Assembly: GCA_021161645.1 (NCBI GenBank)
Contig: JAGHAC010000008.1
Coordinates: 1 to 14,310, forward strand
DNA length: 14,310 nucleotides
Direction of reading: 5' to 3'
From: a bacterium
GTDB lineage: Bacteria; Patescibacteriota; Minisyncoccia; Minisyncoccales; PEYH01
Of this stretch, positions 1 through 6,965 are shown in pieces (positions within the stretch are counted from its first letter, which is position 1; every line of letters begins with the position of its first letter). The notes under the pieces were generated by a model. It was not told where the DNA came from, searched no databases, and saw only the letters and a list, made by a program, of their open reading frames with translations. Position numbers and translations under genes: made by a program.

Positions 1-1313
1 ATTTCGTCTTGCCTTCTATATCTTCTTCCAATTGAGCCAACTTCGTCGTATTGACACATAAAATGTGGCTTTAAAAGCTCAAAAACCTTTTGAGCTTTTC
101 TTACGATCTCTTCTCTGTTTTTTAACAGAGGCAAGACTGCAACTTTTATCGGCGAAAGTGATTTGTGTAACCGTAAAATTACCTCAACTTCTTTTGTGGC
201 TTCTGTAGTAGTAGTTCTGCCGCCTCTCACTTCTTCATATGCATCTATTAAAAATGCCAGAAGTGATCTTTCAACTCCAACTGAGGTTTCAATAACCCAA
301 GGAATAAATTTCTCCCCTGTCTCTGGATCAGTATAACTTAGATCTTGTCCTGAAAATTGAGCGTGTCTGGAAAGATCCCAATCACCCCGATTATGAATCC
401 CTTCGATCTCCTTCCAACCAAAAGGAAATTTATACTCAATATCTACCTGCCTTTTAGCATAATGGGCTCTTTCTTCTTCAGGCACCTCTCTCGCTCTCAA
501 GTTCTCCTTTTTTATCCCCAGTTTTATATACCAATTTAACCTTTCGTTTTTCCAATACTCAAACCATTCATCCGGATCCTTAAATTTTGCACTCTGCCTG
601 CCTGCCGAAGCGCCGGCGGGGGCGGGAACTGAAATTTTTAATTTTTCATTTTTAATTTTTGATTTGCTTTTTGGCGGAGCCACAAAAAATTGCATCTCCA
701 TTTGTTCGAATTCTCTCATTCTAAAAATAAAATTCTTAGGGGTAATTTCATTTCTAAAAGATTTGCCAATCTGAGCAATACCAAAGGGAAGTTTAAGTCG
801 CATCGCACTCATAACATTTTTAAAATTAACATAAATGCCCTGGCAGGTTTCCGCTCGTAAATAAGCAGTTGAAGATTCATCCTCAACTGGTCCCACAAAT
901 GTTTTCATCATTAAGTTAAACTTCCTTGGAGGTAAAAGTTTTCCCCCACACTCTGGACAGACCAAATTTTTAATTTTCAATTTTTCATTTTTAATTTTTG
1001 ATTTAAAATCGTCTAACTTAAATCGCTTATGGCATTTTTTACATTCGACCAGCTCGTCAGCAAACCCAACAGAAAGATGGCCTGATGCTTCCCAAACTTT
1101 CGGAGACATTAAAATTGCCGCATCTAAGCCAACAATATTTCTATGTAACTGAACCATCTCTTTCCACCAAAGATTTTTGATATTTCTTTTTAATTCAATA
1201 CCGAGCGGACCAAAGTCATAGCTTGACCCAAATCCGCCATAAATTTCAGAAGAGGGAAAAACTATCCCTCTTCTTTTGCAAAGCGAAATAATTTTTTCGA
1301 TCTCTTTCTTCAT
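1..1313 (-). CDS. glyS: Glycine--tRNA ligase, single-chain class II (3' part cut by window edge)
   Basis: Charges tRNA-Gly with glycine in the cytoplasm. This is the alpha2 dimer type found in Thermus, archaea and eukaryotes, not the GlyQ/GlyS tetramer. The ATG at 1313-1311 begins MKKEIEKIISLCKRRGIVFP, and 437 residues are visible. Recognisable family stretches are GGFGSSYDFGPLG near residue 26, a CxxC...CPECG zinc ribbon (residues about 87-120), RAETCQGIYVNF, SFRNEITPKNFIFRMREFEQ (motif 2 region), and at the left edge DEVGSIGRRYRRQDE, which leads into the class II core before the missing C-terminus. Two repeat-derived in-frame insertions are visible: one in the zinc ribbon, and one of about 30 residues between FFVAPP and DPDEWFEYW, where relatives have only a few residues. 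The start lies 5 bases after the stop of the upstream gene, so the two are probably co-transcribed. The identity is very secure. Confidence 0.96.
   Translation of the reverse strand, partial: MKKEIEKIISLCKRRGIVFPSSEIYGGFGSSYDFGPLGIELKRNIKNLWWKEMVQLHRNIVGLDAAILMSPKVWEASGHLSVGFADELVECKKCHKRFKLDDFKSKIKNEKLKIKNLVCPECGGKLLPPRKFNLMMKTFVGPVEDESSTAYLRAETCQGIYVNFKNVMSAMRLKLPFGIAQIGKSFRNEITPKNFIFRMREFEQMEMQFFVAPPKSKSKIKNEKLKISVPAPAGASAGRQSAKFKDPDEWFEYWKNERLNWYIKLGIKKENLRAREVPEEERAHYAKRQVDIEYKFPFGWKEIEGIHNRGDWDLSRHAQFSGQDLSYTDPETGEKFIPWVIETSVGVERSLLAFLIDAYEEVRGGRTTTTEATKEVEVILRLHKSLSPIKVAVLPLLKNREEIVRKAQKVFELLKPHFMCQYDEVGSIGRRYRRQDE
594..626. repeat. GC-rich imperfect inverted repeat inside glyS
   Basis: A short, very GC-rich element in an otherwise AT-rich gene. 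CCTGCCG pairs with CGGCGGG around a six-base loop with one G-T wobble. In the glyS frame it encodes PAPAGASAGRQS, rich in Pro, Ala and Gly and unlike the rest of the enzyme. It abuts an AT-rich heptamer array at 632-665, and the pair together forms one insertion. It resembles a dispersed repetitive element; copy number elsewhere in the genome cannot be judged here. Confidence 0.6.
632..665. repeat. AT-rich heptamer array, in frame in glyS (copy 1)
   Basis: Degenerate seven-base units of the type AATTTTT/CATTTTT. In the glyS frame they encode SKIKNEKLKI. A pure AAAAATT array would create TAA once every 21 bases. The unit ending in G (AAAAATG on the gene strand) falls where that stop would appear, so GAA is read instead. 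Confidence 0.75.
964..1008. repeat. AT-rich heptamer array, in frame in glyS (copy 2)
   Basis: A second array of the same kind in glyS. It encodes KSKIKNEKLKIKN between the two halves of the zinc ribbon (CKKCHKRFKLDDF before, LVCPECGG after). It uses the same G-variant unit to avoid TAA as the copy at 632-665, which suggests duplication of a ready-made element rather than independent slippage. Confidence 0.75.
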
Positions 1314-1318
1314 AATAT

Positions 1319-2953
1319 TTATTGGACTACCCCTTCCTCTCCAAATTGAGAGATGGTAACTTCTGGAGCCACAACTTTTATATCTTGATTAACCCAATTA
1401 TCTTTAGCAGTAAATTCCGCTTCCCTTACTAATAGAATTGGTTTTCCTTTTTGACTAATTGTTGGCTTCACTTTAATTTGGAAAGCAACCTGAAGCGGTT
1501 CTTTCTCTCCCTGATGAGGCGCAATTTCATCTATATCCCATAAAATTTCTCTTGTTTTAGGGTCAAAAGTAATAACCTGAGGCAACATTTCGCCTGTCAA
1601 CTCTACACCTTCTGGTAAAACAGCTCTAACTTTCGCTTCTTTTAGAGGATTAAAAGAATTCTTAATTCTCCAGATAACTGTAAAATAACTTTCCTGATCT
1701 ACTTTAGGCGGAAGAGGACCATCGCTACCAAAAATTTCGTCTCCCACAAAAACTTCCTGTGTTAGTTCTGCTTTTGTTACTACTTTAATAGAGAAGTTTC
1801 TTTTACTCTGTCCTAAAAGTATTTCGTTTTCCAATTTAGGCATTTCAACCTTTTCATCGTTTTCTTTTGTCTTAATCCAGAATTCCACCTTCCCTTGATT
1901 TCCCGGTTCTAAGAAATTCAACTCCGGAACTTTATCTCCGGTCCAGATAATAGAATTGTCGCTAAGAGCAGGTTCGCCATCGCTAGTTTTAAGAGTTTTA
2001 AGATCAAATAAATCTCCTCTAAGCTTAACCACCAAAAATAGATCTTGAAAAATTCTGTCTCCTATGTTTCTGAAAATAATCTCGTAATGAAGCATCTCTC
2101 CAGGTTTAGGAATATAATTCCTCACCCCGTTTACCAATTGATCTAAATAAAGAGAAGGTTCTATAATTTCCACGCTCTTTGCTATTTCTTTCAAAACAAC
2201 AAAATCGTTACCTATCCAAATTCCAAGCTGGGCTTTAAATACTTTCTGTTCTCCTGTTTCTCCGGTCAAGACTCCTTTTATCTCGATTCTTCCTCCTTCT
2301 GCTTTATTTAGAACAGGTATCTGCCATTCGTTTTCAGCGATACCTTTAGGATCACTTGCCTGAAACTTAAATCCAGCAGGGTAGGTAGTCTTTATTGAGA
2401 GATCGTTCAAAGGATAGTCTAGGCTGGAAAAATAATTGATATAAAAAACAAAACTCCTGCCCGCGTCTACCTGAGAACGCAGATCAAAATCAAAACTAAT
2501 AGGAACCTTTTCAATGATGGTAACTGCGCTCGTTTTGTTAATATATTTGGCAGTAAGATTGCTCGGCTTATAAGATATTAGAGCCGTTGCCTCCTTTGCC
2601 TCGCCTTCACCTCCAAAAATTTGTCCTTCAAATTCAAAAACTTTTTCTTGTCCCGGATAAATTGCTCCGTCAAAATCTTCCTTTTCTTTGACAATCCGCA
2701 AAGAATTACCCTTTTTGGGAATAGTGTATGAAGGAAATTCGAAAACCAGCCGTGGTTCATCTAATCTTATATCGCCATTATTTTTTATCTTTACAATATA
2801 TTTTATTTCTTCTCCTGCTTGAGCGGCTTCGGGCGCAATTATTTCTATCTTTAAAACCTCTTTTGAATAGCTGTTTTTAGACCAAACCCAGAAAGCCGCC
2901 GCTAAAGCGCACACAAAGAGAAGAAAGATTAAAAAGATAATTTTACTTTTCAT
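1319..2953 (-). CDS. Membrane-anchored extracellular protein with repeated DUF11-like beta-sandwich domains
   Basis: Function not recognised. The 544-residue protein begins with two lysines and a hydrophobic segment (residues 5-24), most likely an uncleaved signal anchor that leaves the rest outside the cell. Cys15 lacks a proper lipobox, so a lipoprotein is unlikely. The remainder shows about four Ig-like or DUF11/CARDB-like modules (roughly 35-148, 150-263, 266-394, 400-530). Their typical openings are GEEIKYIVKIKNNGD, GRSFVFYINYFS, GEMLHYEIIFRNIGD and ESYFTVIWRIKN. PEGVELTGEMLP...ILWDIDEIAP in the last module is characteristic of DUF11 folds. There is no LPXTG sorting signal and no second membrane helix. 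Its start overlaps the upstream gene by 11 bases and it ends 5 bases before glyS, so it is embedded in the synthetase operon. A surface structural or adhesive role is inference from architecture only. Confidence 0.85.
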   Translation of the reverse strand: MKSKIIFLIFLLFVCALAAAFWVWSKNSYSKEVLKIEIIAPEAAQAGEEIKYIVKIKNNGDIRLDEPRLVFEFPSYTIPKKGNSLRIVKEKEDFDGAIYPGQEKVFEFEGQIFGGEGEAKEATALISYKPSNLTAKYINKTSAVTIIEKVPISFDFDLRSQVDAGRSFVFYINYFSSLDYPLNDLSIKTTYPAGFKFQASDPKGIAENEWQIPVLNKAEGGRIEIKGVLTGETGEQKVFKAQLGIWIGNDFVVLKEIAKSVEIIEPSLYLDQLVNGVRNYIPKPGEMLHYEIIFRNIGDRIFQDLFLVVKLRGDLFDLKTLKTSDGEPALSDNSIIWTGDKVPELNFLEPGNQGKVEFWIKTKENDEKVEMPKLENEILLGQSKRNFSIKVVTKAELTQEVFVGDEIFGSDGPLPPKVDQESYFTVIWRIKNSFNPLKEAKVRAVLPEGVELTGEMLPQVITFDPKTREILWDIDEIAPHQGEKEPLQVAFQIKVKPTISQKGKPILLVREAEFTAKDNWVNQDIKVVAPEVTISQFGEEGVVQ

Positions 2954-3371
2954 TTTGTTCTCCTTTTAAGAATTGTAAAAATTTAATTTTTGTTCTTATT
3001 TCCTGCCTTTTTCTAAGATTGCCTGTTCTACGCAAAGTTTTTTTAAGCATTCTTATCCCTCTATTATACTCTGATGGTGTTACAAATGTACCTACTTCTT
3101 TTTGAGGATAAAGCTCCTCTATAATTTTTAACCTTTCTTCTTTAGAAAATTTCCCAACATGGGGAATATTATCGGGCAATTTCTCGAAGGTTTTTTGTAA
3201 CTCCTTTCTCGTAATATGTGGTTTTACACCAAAAAGTGCCTGTTTTTCTTCTCTCCAGTGAACAATTTTGTGTTCCGGAGCTCTTTTTCTTAAACTAGAA
3301 CTACCACCTCCCCCCTTAAGAGCTTTTGTCATCTCTCTTGCTAAACCCTTTATCTGAGAAAACATACTCAT
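2943..3371 (-). CDS. Small basic protein of unknown function
   Basis: Not recognised. I take the ATG at 3371, giving 142-143 residues beginning MSMFSQIKGLAREM. A GTG at 3389 would add six residues but lies inside a perfect palindrome, and another ATG occurs at 3365. The protein is rich in Lys and Arg. It has a low-complexity GGGGSSS linker near residue 25, a middle segment with HITRKELQKTFEKLPD and SKEERLKIIEELYP, and a basic, helix-prone C-terminus (MLKKTLRRTGNLRKRQEIRT). There is no signal peptide or membrane segment, so it is probably cytoplasmic, and the charge would suit nucleic-acid or ribosome binding (inference). It sits between ileS and the extracellular-protein gene and overlaps the latter by 11 bases, which implies translational coupling. 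Confidence 0.75.
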   Translation of the reverse strand: MSMFSQIKGLAREMTKALKGGGGSSSLRKRAPEHKIVHWREEKQALFGVKPHITRKELQKTFEKLPDNIPHVGKFSKEERLKIIEELYPQKEVGTFVTPSEYNRGIRMLKKTLRRTGNLRKRQEIRTKIKFLQFLKGEQNEK

Positions 3372-3384
3372 ACTTTTATATCTT

Positions 3385-3408
3385 ATCACAAATTAATTAA
3401 TTTGTGAT
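3385..3408. other. Perfect 24-base AT-rich palindrome at the ileS 3' end
   Basis: The sequence is exactly self-complementary around a centre between 3396 and 3397 (half-site ATCACAAATTAA), with no loop. It contains the ileS stop codon and the alternative GTG start of the next gene. Read as DNA it has the form of a dimeric-regulator site; read as RNA it could fold around the stop codon. It lacks a following T tract, so it is not a standard terminator. Confidence 0.5.
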
Positions 3409-6400
3409 CTTTGTAATACTCAACTTGATTTCTTTGCCTTCTAGATTTACTTTTTTCTCAGCTTCTGAAGAGTCTAACATTTTAAAAATTATTTCTTTTG
3501 TTTTTGTCTGGCTTATGATTTCCTCTTCTGCACCCCTAAAAACTTTTTCTATGTCTTCCGGGCACTCGATGTAAAGGTTAATCATATCTTCGGGTTTATA
3601 CTCTTGTTTTTTTCTTAAATCTTGAATCATTCTTATTAATTCTCGTACTATTCCTTCTTTTCTAAGATCGGAGGTAATAAGAGTAAAAAGATTAACAAAT
3701 TGCTCTCCTTCTTCTTCTCGAATCCAATTTTCTCCCTGCGTAGGTTTCTCAACAAGTTTTATTTCTTTTATGTTAAGTTCTTCTTTGATTATATCTAATA
3801 TTTCGGGGGCAATTTCTATCTTAGGAGTCCTAATCTCTATTATTAATAAGGGTTGTCTTACTTTTATGCCTGCTTTTTCTCTTACCCTTAATCCAAGAGC
3901 GACAATCTCTCTTGCCCACATCATTACTTTTTCTAACTCTTTATCTATTAGGGAAGTGTCGGCTTCTGGCCAATCTTCCAAATGAACGCTTTTCTTGCTA
4001 TCGCTTGTTTTTTGGTAGATATAATCGCTCAAAAATGGCACAAAAGGAGCAGATAATTTTGCCACTGTTTCAAGCACATATTCCAATGTTTGTTTTGCCC
4101 AACCAAAATCTATTTCATTAACAGGATTTTGGAATCTTTTTCGAGACCTTCTAACATACCATAGTGATAAATCGTTTACAACAAAATCTTCAATCTGACG
4201 AGCTGCTCCAGTAATATCGTAACTATCAACCCTGACGGTAACCTCTGAAATCAGTTTATTTGTTTTAGAAATAATCCATTTGTCTAATAAGCTGTCTGTG
4301 TGAAATTCTCTTTCTTGGTTTTGGAAATTCTCACCTTGTCTGGCATATGTATTTAAAAAGCGATAACAGTTCCAAAAGGTCATTATAAATTTTCTTAAAG
4401 CTTGAACCAGCTCTTTTTCTGAAAATAACTTCGGGTCACCAGGTTGATTAACGGTATAAAAATACCAGCGTAAAGCATCCGCCCCATATTTTTCGATCAT
4501 TTCCCAAGGATCTACAACATTTCCTTTAGATTTCGACATTTTTTCTCCTTTTTCGTCCAAAACATGGCCTAAGGCTATTACATTTTTATAAGGAGGACCA
4601 AATCCCAAAAGAGTAGATATTGCTAGAAGAGTATAAAACCAACCCCGGGTTTGATCTATTCCTTCAGCAATATAATCAGCGGGAAATTGTTCTTTTCTGT
4701 CTATATAATCTTTATTTTCGAAAGGATAGTGCCATTGAGCAAAGGGCATTGAACCTGAGTCAAGCCACACATCTATTACCTCGGGAACCCTTTCCATTTT
4801 TGCCCCACATTTTGGACAGAAAAATTTAATCTCATCTACATATGGTTTATGAAAATCTAACTCTCCTTCCTCATTGTATGGAAACTGTTTGTATTCCACT
4901 TCTCTAATCTCTCCTACAGATAGTGACTTTTCTGTTCTCCAACGAGCAGTTTCTTTGTTGGAAAGCCCTAAGAGGGCTGTTTCTAACATTAGCAAGGAAG
5001 ATTCATGACTTATTATCAGTATGGCCTTGTTCTGGTATTTTTTCTCTAATTCCTTAACAAAATCTAAAACTTGACAACGAAGATCTGCAAAACTTTGTCC
5101 GTTTGGTGCCGGCTTGTTTATTCTTGCTAAAGTAAATTCCTCTTTTGAAAGCTTGCCTTCGGGATCCCAAAATTTCCTTGCTTCTTCTATTGAAAGACCA
5201 TTTAGATCACCCTGGTCAATTTCCCTTAATCTCTCGTCGTATATAACCTCTAGCCCTAGAGTTTTTGAAACAATTTCTGCTGTTTCTTTTGTCCTTAAAA
5301 GATCAGAGGCAAAAATAAGGTCTATTTTTTCTTTTTTGAGTAACTGAGCAACTTTTTTAATCTGTTCCTCCCCTTTTTCTGTTAAATGAAATTCTTGTTT
5401 TTCCGGATATGAAGAATATATGCGCTTAACAACATTTTCTGCCTCTCCGTGACGAAGCAGAAAATATCGATTGGTGCTGAATTTCTGTTCTCTTAAATCG
5501 TCCCTTCCTCCTATTACCAAACTATTTCCGCATTTTCTACAAATCCAAACCGGCAAGGGCGTCCCCCAATATCTTTCCCTTGAAATTGCCCAATCTTTTA
5601 ATTCTTTCAACCATTCACCAAACCTTCCTTTTTTAATGTGGGGAGGAATCCAGTTAATTTTCTCGTTGTTTTCAATCAGCCGTTCTTTTACTTCATTCAT
5701 TCTTATAAACCAACTTTTCTTGGCGTAATAAAGAAGCGGGGTTTTGCATCTCCAACAAAAAGGATAATCATGCTCGTATTCTTCAACTTTAAATAACTTT
5801 CCTTTTTCTTTTATGTATTCAATTATCAGAGGATCTGCCTCTTTTACAAACATCCCTTTCCATCTTTTAACACACTCTTTAAACTTTCCCTCCTCATCCA
5901 CCGTCAAAATTATTGGAAATTTCTGGTTTTGAGATTTGAGTTTTGAGTTTTGAGTTTTTATTAATTCCATATCTTCCTCTCCAAAGGCCGGCGCAATATG
6001 AACCAACCCTGTTCCTTCTTCTGTACTGACAAAATCTGCCCCAAGGGTTCTGTATGCCCCTCTTACATCTTCTGAGTCTAGATCTAATTCTTCTTTATCA
6101 AATAAAGGAATATATTCTAAACCTACTATTTCTTCTCCTTTAAACCGATTTATTACTTCATAGCCGTCTCCCAAAACCTCTTTTCTTGCCTCTGCTAAGA
6201 TAAAATATTCATTGTTCTTTTTAATAAGAAGGTAATTAATGTGCGGATTTATAGCAATAGCCACATTCGCCGGCAAGGTCCAGGGTGTTGTTGTCCAAAC
6301 CAAGAGATATATGTTATCAGAACTTTTAATTTTTAATTTTGAATTTTGAATTTTGAATTTAACATAAATAGCTGGTTCTTTTATTCTTTTGTATCCTTGG

Positions 6401-6960
6401 GCTACCTCATGAGAAGAAAGAGGTGTGCCGCACCTTGGACAATATGGAACCACTTTATAATCCTGATATAATAATCCTTTTTTGCTAATCTGTTTTAATA
6501 TCCACCAGACGGTTTCTATATATTCTGGAGTATAGGTAATATAAGGATTTTTCAGGTCGATCCAGTATCCTATTCTTTTAGTTAAGTCCTCCCAGTTTTT
6601 TTCATAGTTCCAAACAGACTTTTTGCATTCCTGATTAAACTTCCCTATCCCAAACCTTTCTATTTCCTTTTTTGAAGAAATACCTAATTTTTTCTCTATT
6701 GCAAGCTCTACCGGCAATCCATGTGTATCCCAGCCAGCCTTCCTAATAACCTTGTGCCCTCTCATTGTCTTATATCTACATATCAGATCTTTAAATGCCC
6801 GTGCCAGAATATGATGGACTCCGGGTTTAGCGTTTGCCGTGGGAGGACCTTCAAAAAACACAAAATTTTCTCCTTCTTTTTTTAGAGATTTTTTAAAACT
6901 ATTATCTTTTTCCCAAAACTCCCTTATTTCTTGTTCTATTGCTTTAAATGGATAAGTCAT
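3397..6960 (-). CDS. ileS: Isoleucine--tRNA ligase with an internal histidine-phosphatase domain
   Basis: Class I synthetase that charges tRNA-Ile and edits misactivated valine. It has 1187 residues, longer than the usual 900-1050. Visible parts: the nucleotide-binding signature PTANAKPGVHH (41-50), in which HXGH is replaced by GXHH (47-50); the CP1 editing domain with TTTPWTLP (223-230) and GTGLVHIAPAFGEED (316-330); SRERYWGTPLPVW (460-472); the zinc knuckle CRKC (474-477) with CPKC (715-718); WLDSGSMPFAQW (732-743); KMSKS (807-811); and an anticodon-binding C-terminus. Between residues about 494 and 690 lies a whole histidine-phosphatase domain: RHGE at 503-506, SDLLRTKET at 552-560, E580 and SHE at 651-653. 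Two heptamer-repeat insertions occur at 203-213 and 335-348. It starts 5 bases after the argS stop. The synthetase identity is certain; the role of the insert is unknown. Confidence 0.97.
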   Translation of the reverse strand: MTYPFKAIEQEIREFWEKDNSFKKSLKKEGENFVFFEGPPTANAKPGVHHILARAFKDLICRYKTMRGHKVIRKAGWDTHGLPVELAIEKKLGISSKKEIERFGIGKFNQECKKSVWNYEKNWEDLTKRIGYWIDLKNPYITYTPEYIETVWWILKQISKKGLLYQDYKVVPYCPRCGTPLSSHEVAQGYKRIKEPAIYVKFKIQNSKLKIKSSDNIYLLVWTTTPWTLPANVAIAINPHINYLLIKKNNEYFILAEARKEVLGDGYEVINRFKGEEIVGLEYIPLFDKEELDLDSEDVRGAYRTLGADFVSTEEGTGLVHIAPAFGEEDMELIKTQNSKLKSQNQKFPIILTVDEEGKFKECVKRWKGMFVKEADPLIIEYIKEKGKLFKVEEYEHDYPFCWRCKTPLLYYAKKSWFIRMNEVKERLIENNEKINWIPPHIKKGRFGEWLKELKDWAISRERYWGTPLPVWICRKCGNSLVIGGRDDLREQKFSTNRYFLLRHGEAENVVKRIYSSYPEKQEFHLTEKGEEQIKKVAQLLKKEKIDLIFASDLLRTKETAEIVSKTLGLEVIYDERLREIDQGDLNGLSIEEARKFWDPEGKLSKEEFTLARINKPAPNGQSFADLRCQVLDFVKELEKKYQNKAILIISHESSLLMLETALLGLSNKETARWRTEKSLSVGEIREVEYKQFPYNEEGELDFHKPYVDEIKFFCPKCGAKMERVPEVIDVWLDSGSMPFAQWHYPFENKDYIDRKEQFPADYIAEGIDQTRGWFYTLLAISTLLGFGPPYKNVIALGHVLDEKGEKMSKSKGNVVDPWEMIEKYGADALRWYFYTVNQPGDPKLFSEKELVQALRKFIMTFWNCYRFLNTYARQGENFQNQEREFHTDSLLDKWIISKTNKLISEVTVRVDSYDITGAARQIEDFVVNDLSLWYVRRSRKRFQNPVNEIDFGWAKQTLEYVLETVAKLSAPFVPFLSDYIYQKTSDSKKSVHLEDWPEADTSLIDKELEKVMMWAREIVALGLRVREKAGIKVRQPLLIIEIRTPKIEIAPEILDIIKEELNIKEIKLVEKPTQGENWIREEEGEQFVNLFTLITSDLRKEGIVRELIRMIQDLRKKQEYKPEDMINLYIECPEDIEKVFRGAEEEIISQTKTKEIIFKMLDSSEAEKKVNLEGKEIKLSITKITN
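4891..5481 (-). other. Histidine-phosphatase (phosphoglycerate-mutase-like) domain inserted in IleRS
   Basis: Subdomain of ileS covering about residues 494-690. All hallmark residues of the histidine phosphatase superfamily, branch 1, are present in order: the phosphohistidine motif LLRHGEAEN (His504), the phosphate-binding Arg in SDLLRTKETA (Arg556), the acidic residue in LREIDQGDLNG (Glu580), and the second catalytic His in IISHESSL (His652). It replaces a short variable loop between VWICRKCGNSLVIGG and FHKPYVDEIKFFCPKCG, where IleRS normally has one to two dozen residues. No frameshift or stop separates it from the synthetase. The intact catalytic set argues for an active phosphatase or mutase; the substrate is unknown. 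Confidence 0.92.
5927..5954. repeat. Heptamer array (TTTTGAG type), in frame in ileS
   Basis: Four seven-base units, TTTTGAG with one ATTTGAG variant. On the gene strand they encode the segment KTQNSKLKSQNQKF at about residues 335-348, just after the conserved HIAPAFGEEDMEL of the editing domain. Relatives have only a few residues in this loop. Confidence 0.75.
6321..6361. repeat. Heptamer array (GAATTTT type), in frame in ileS
   Basis: About five to six units, GAATTTT passing into TAATTTT. On the gene strand they encode KFKIQNSKLKIKS (residues about 201-213) in the variable loop between AIYV and YLLVWTTTPWTLP of the editing domain. Confidence 0.75.
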
Positions 6961-6965
6961 ATTAT

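Noticed and set aside
357..539. 60-residue plus-strand open frame
   Set aside because: Antisense to glyS, whose conserved sequence covers the same interval; no start signal or recognisable product.
3397..6960. UGA recoded as glycine, as in some CPR lineages
   Set aside because: All major genes end at expected family lengths without internal TGA, so the standard bacterial code fits.
6961..6965. T-box leader before the synthetase genes
   Set aside because: The gaps between argS, ileS and the downstream genes are only a few bases, and the argS upstream region is 79 bases shared with smpB and appears leaderless; there is no room for a T-box.
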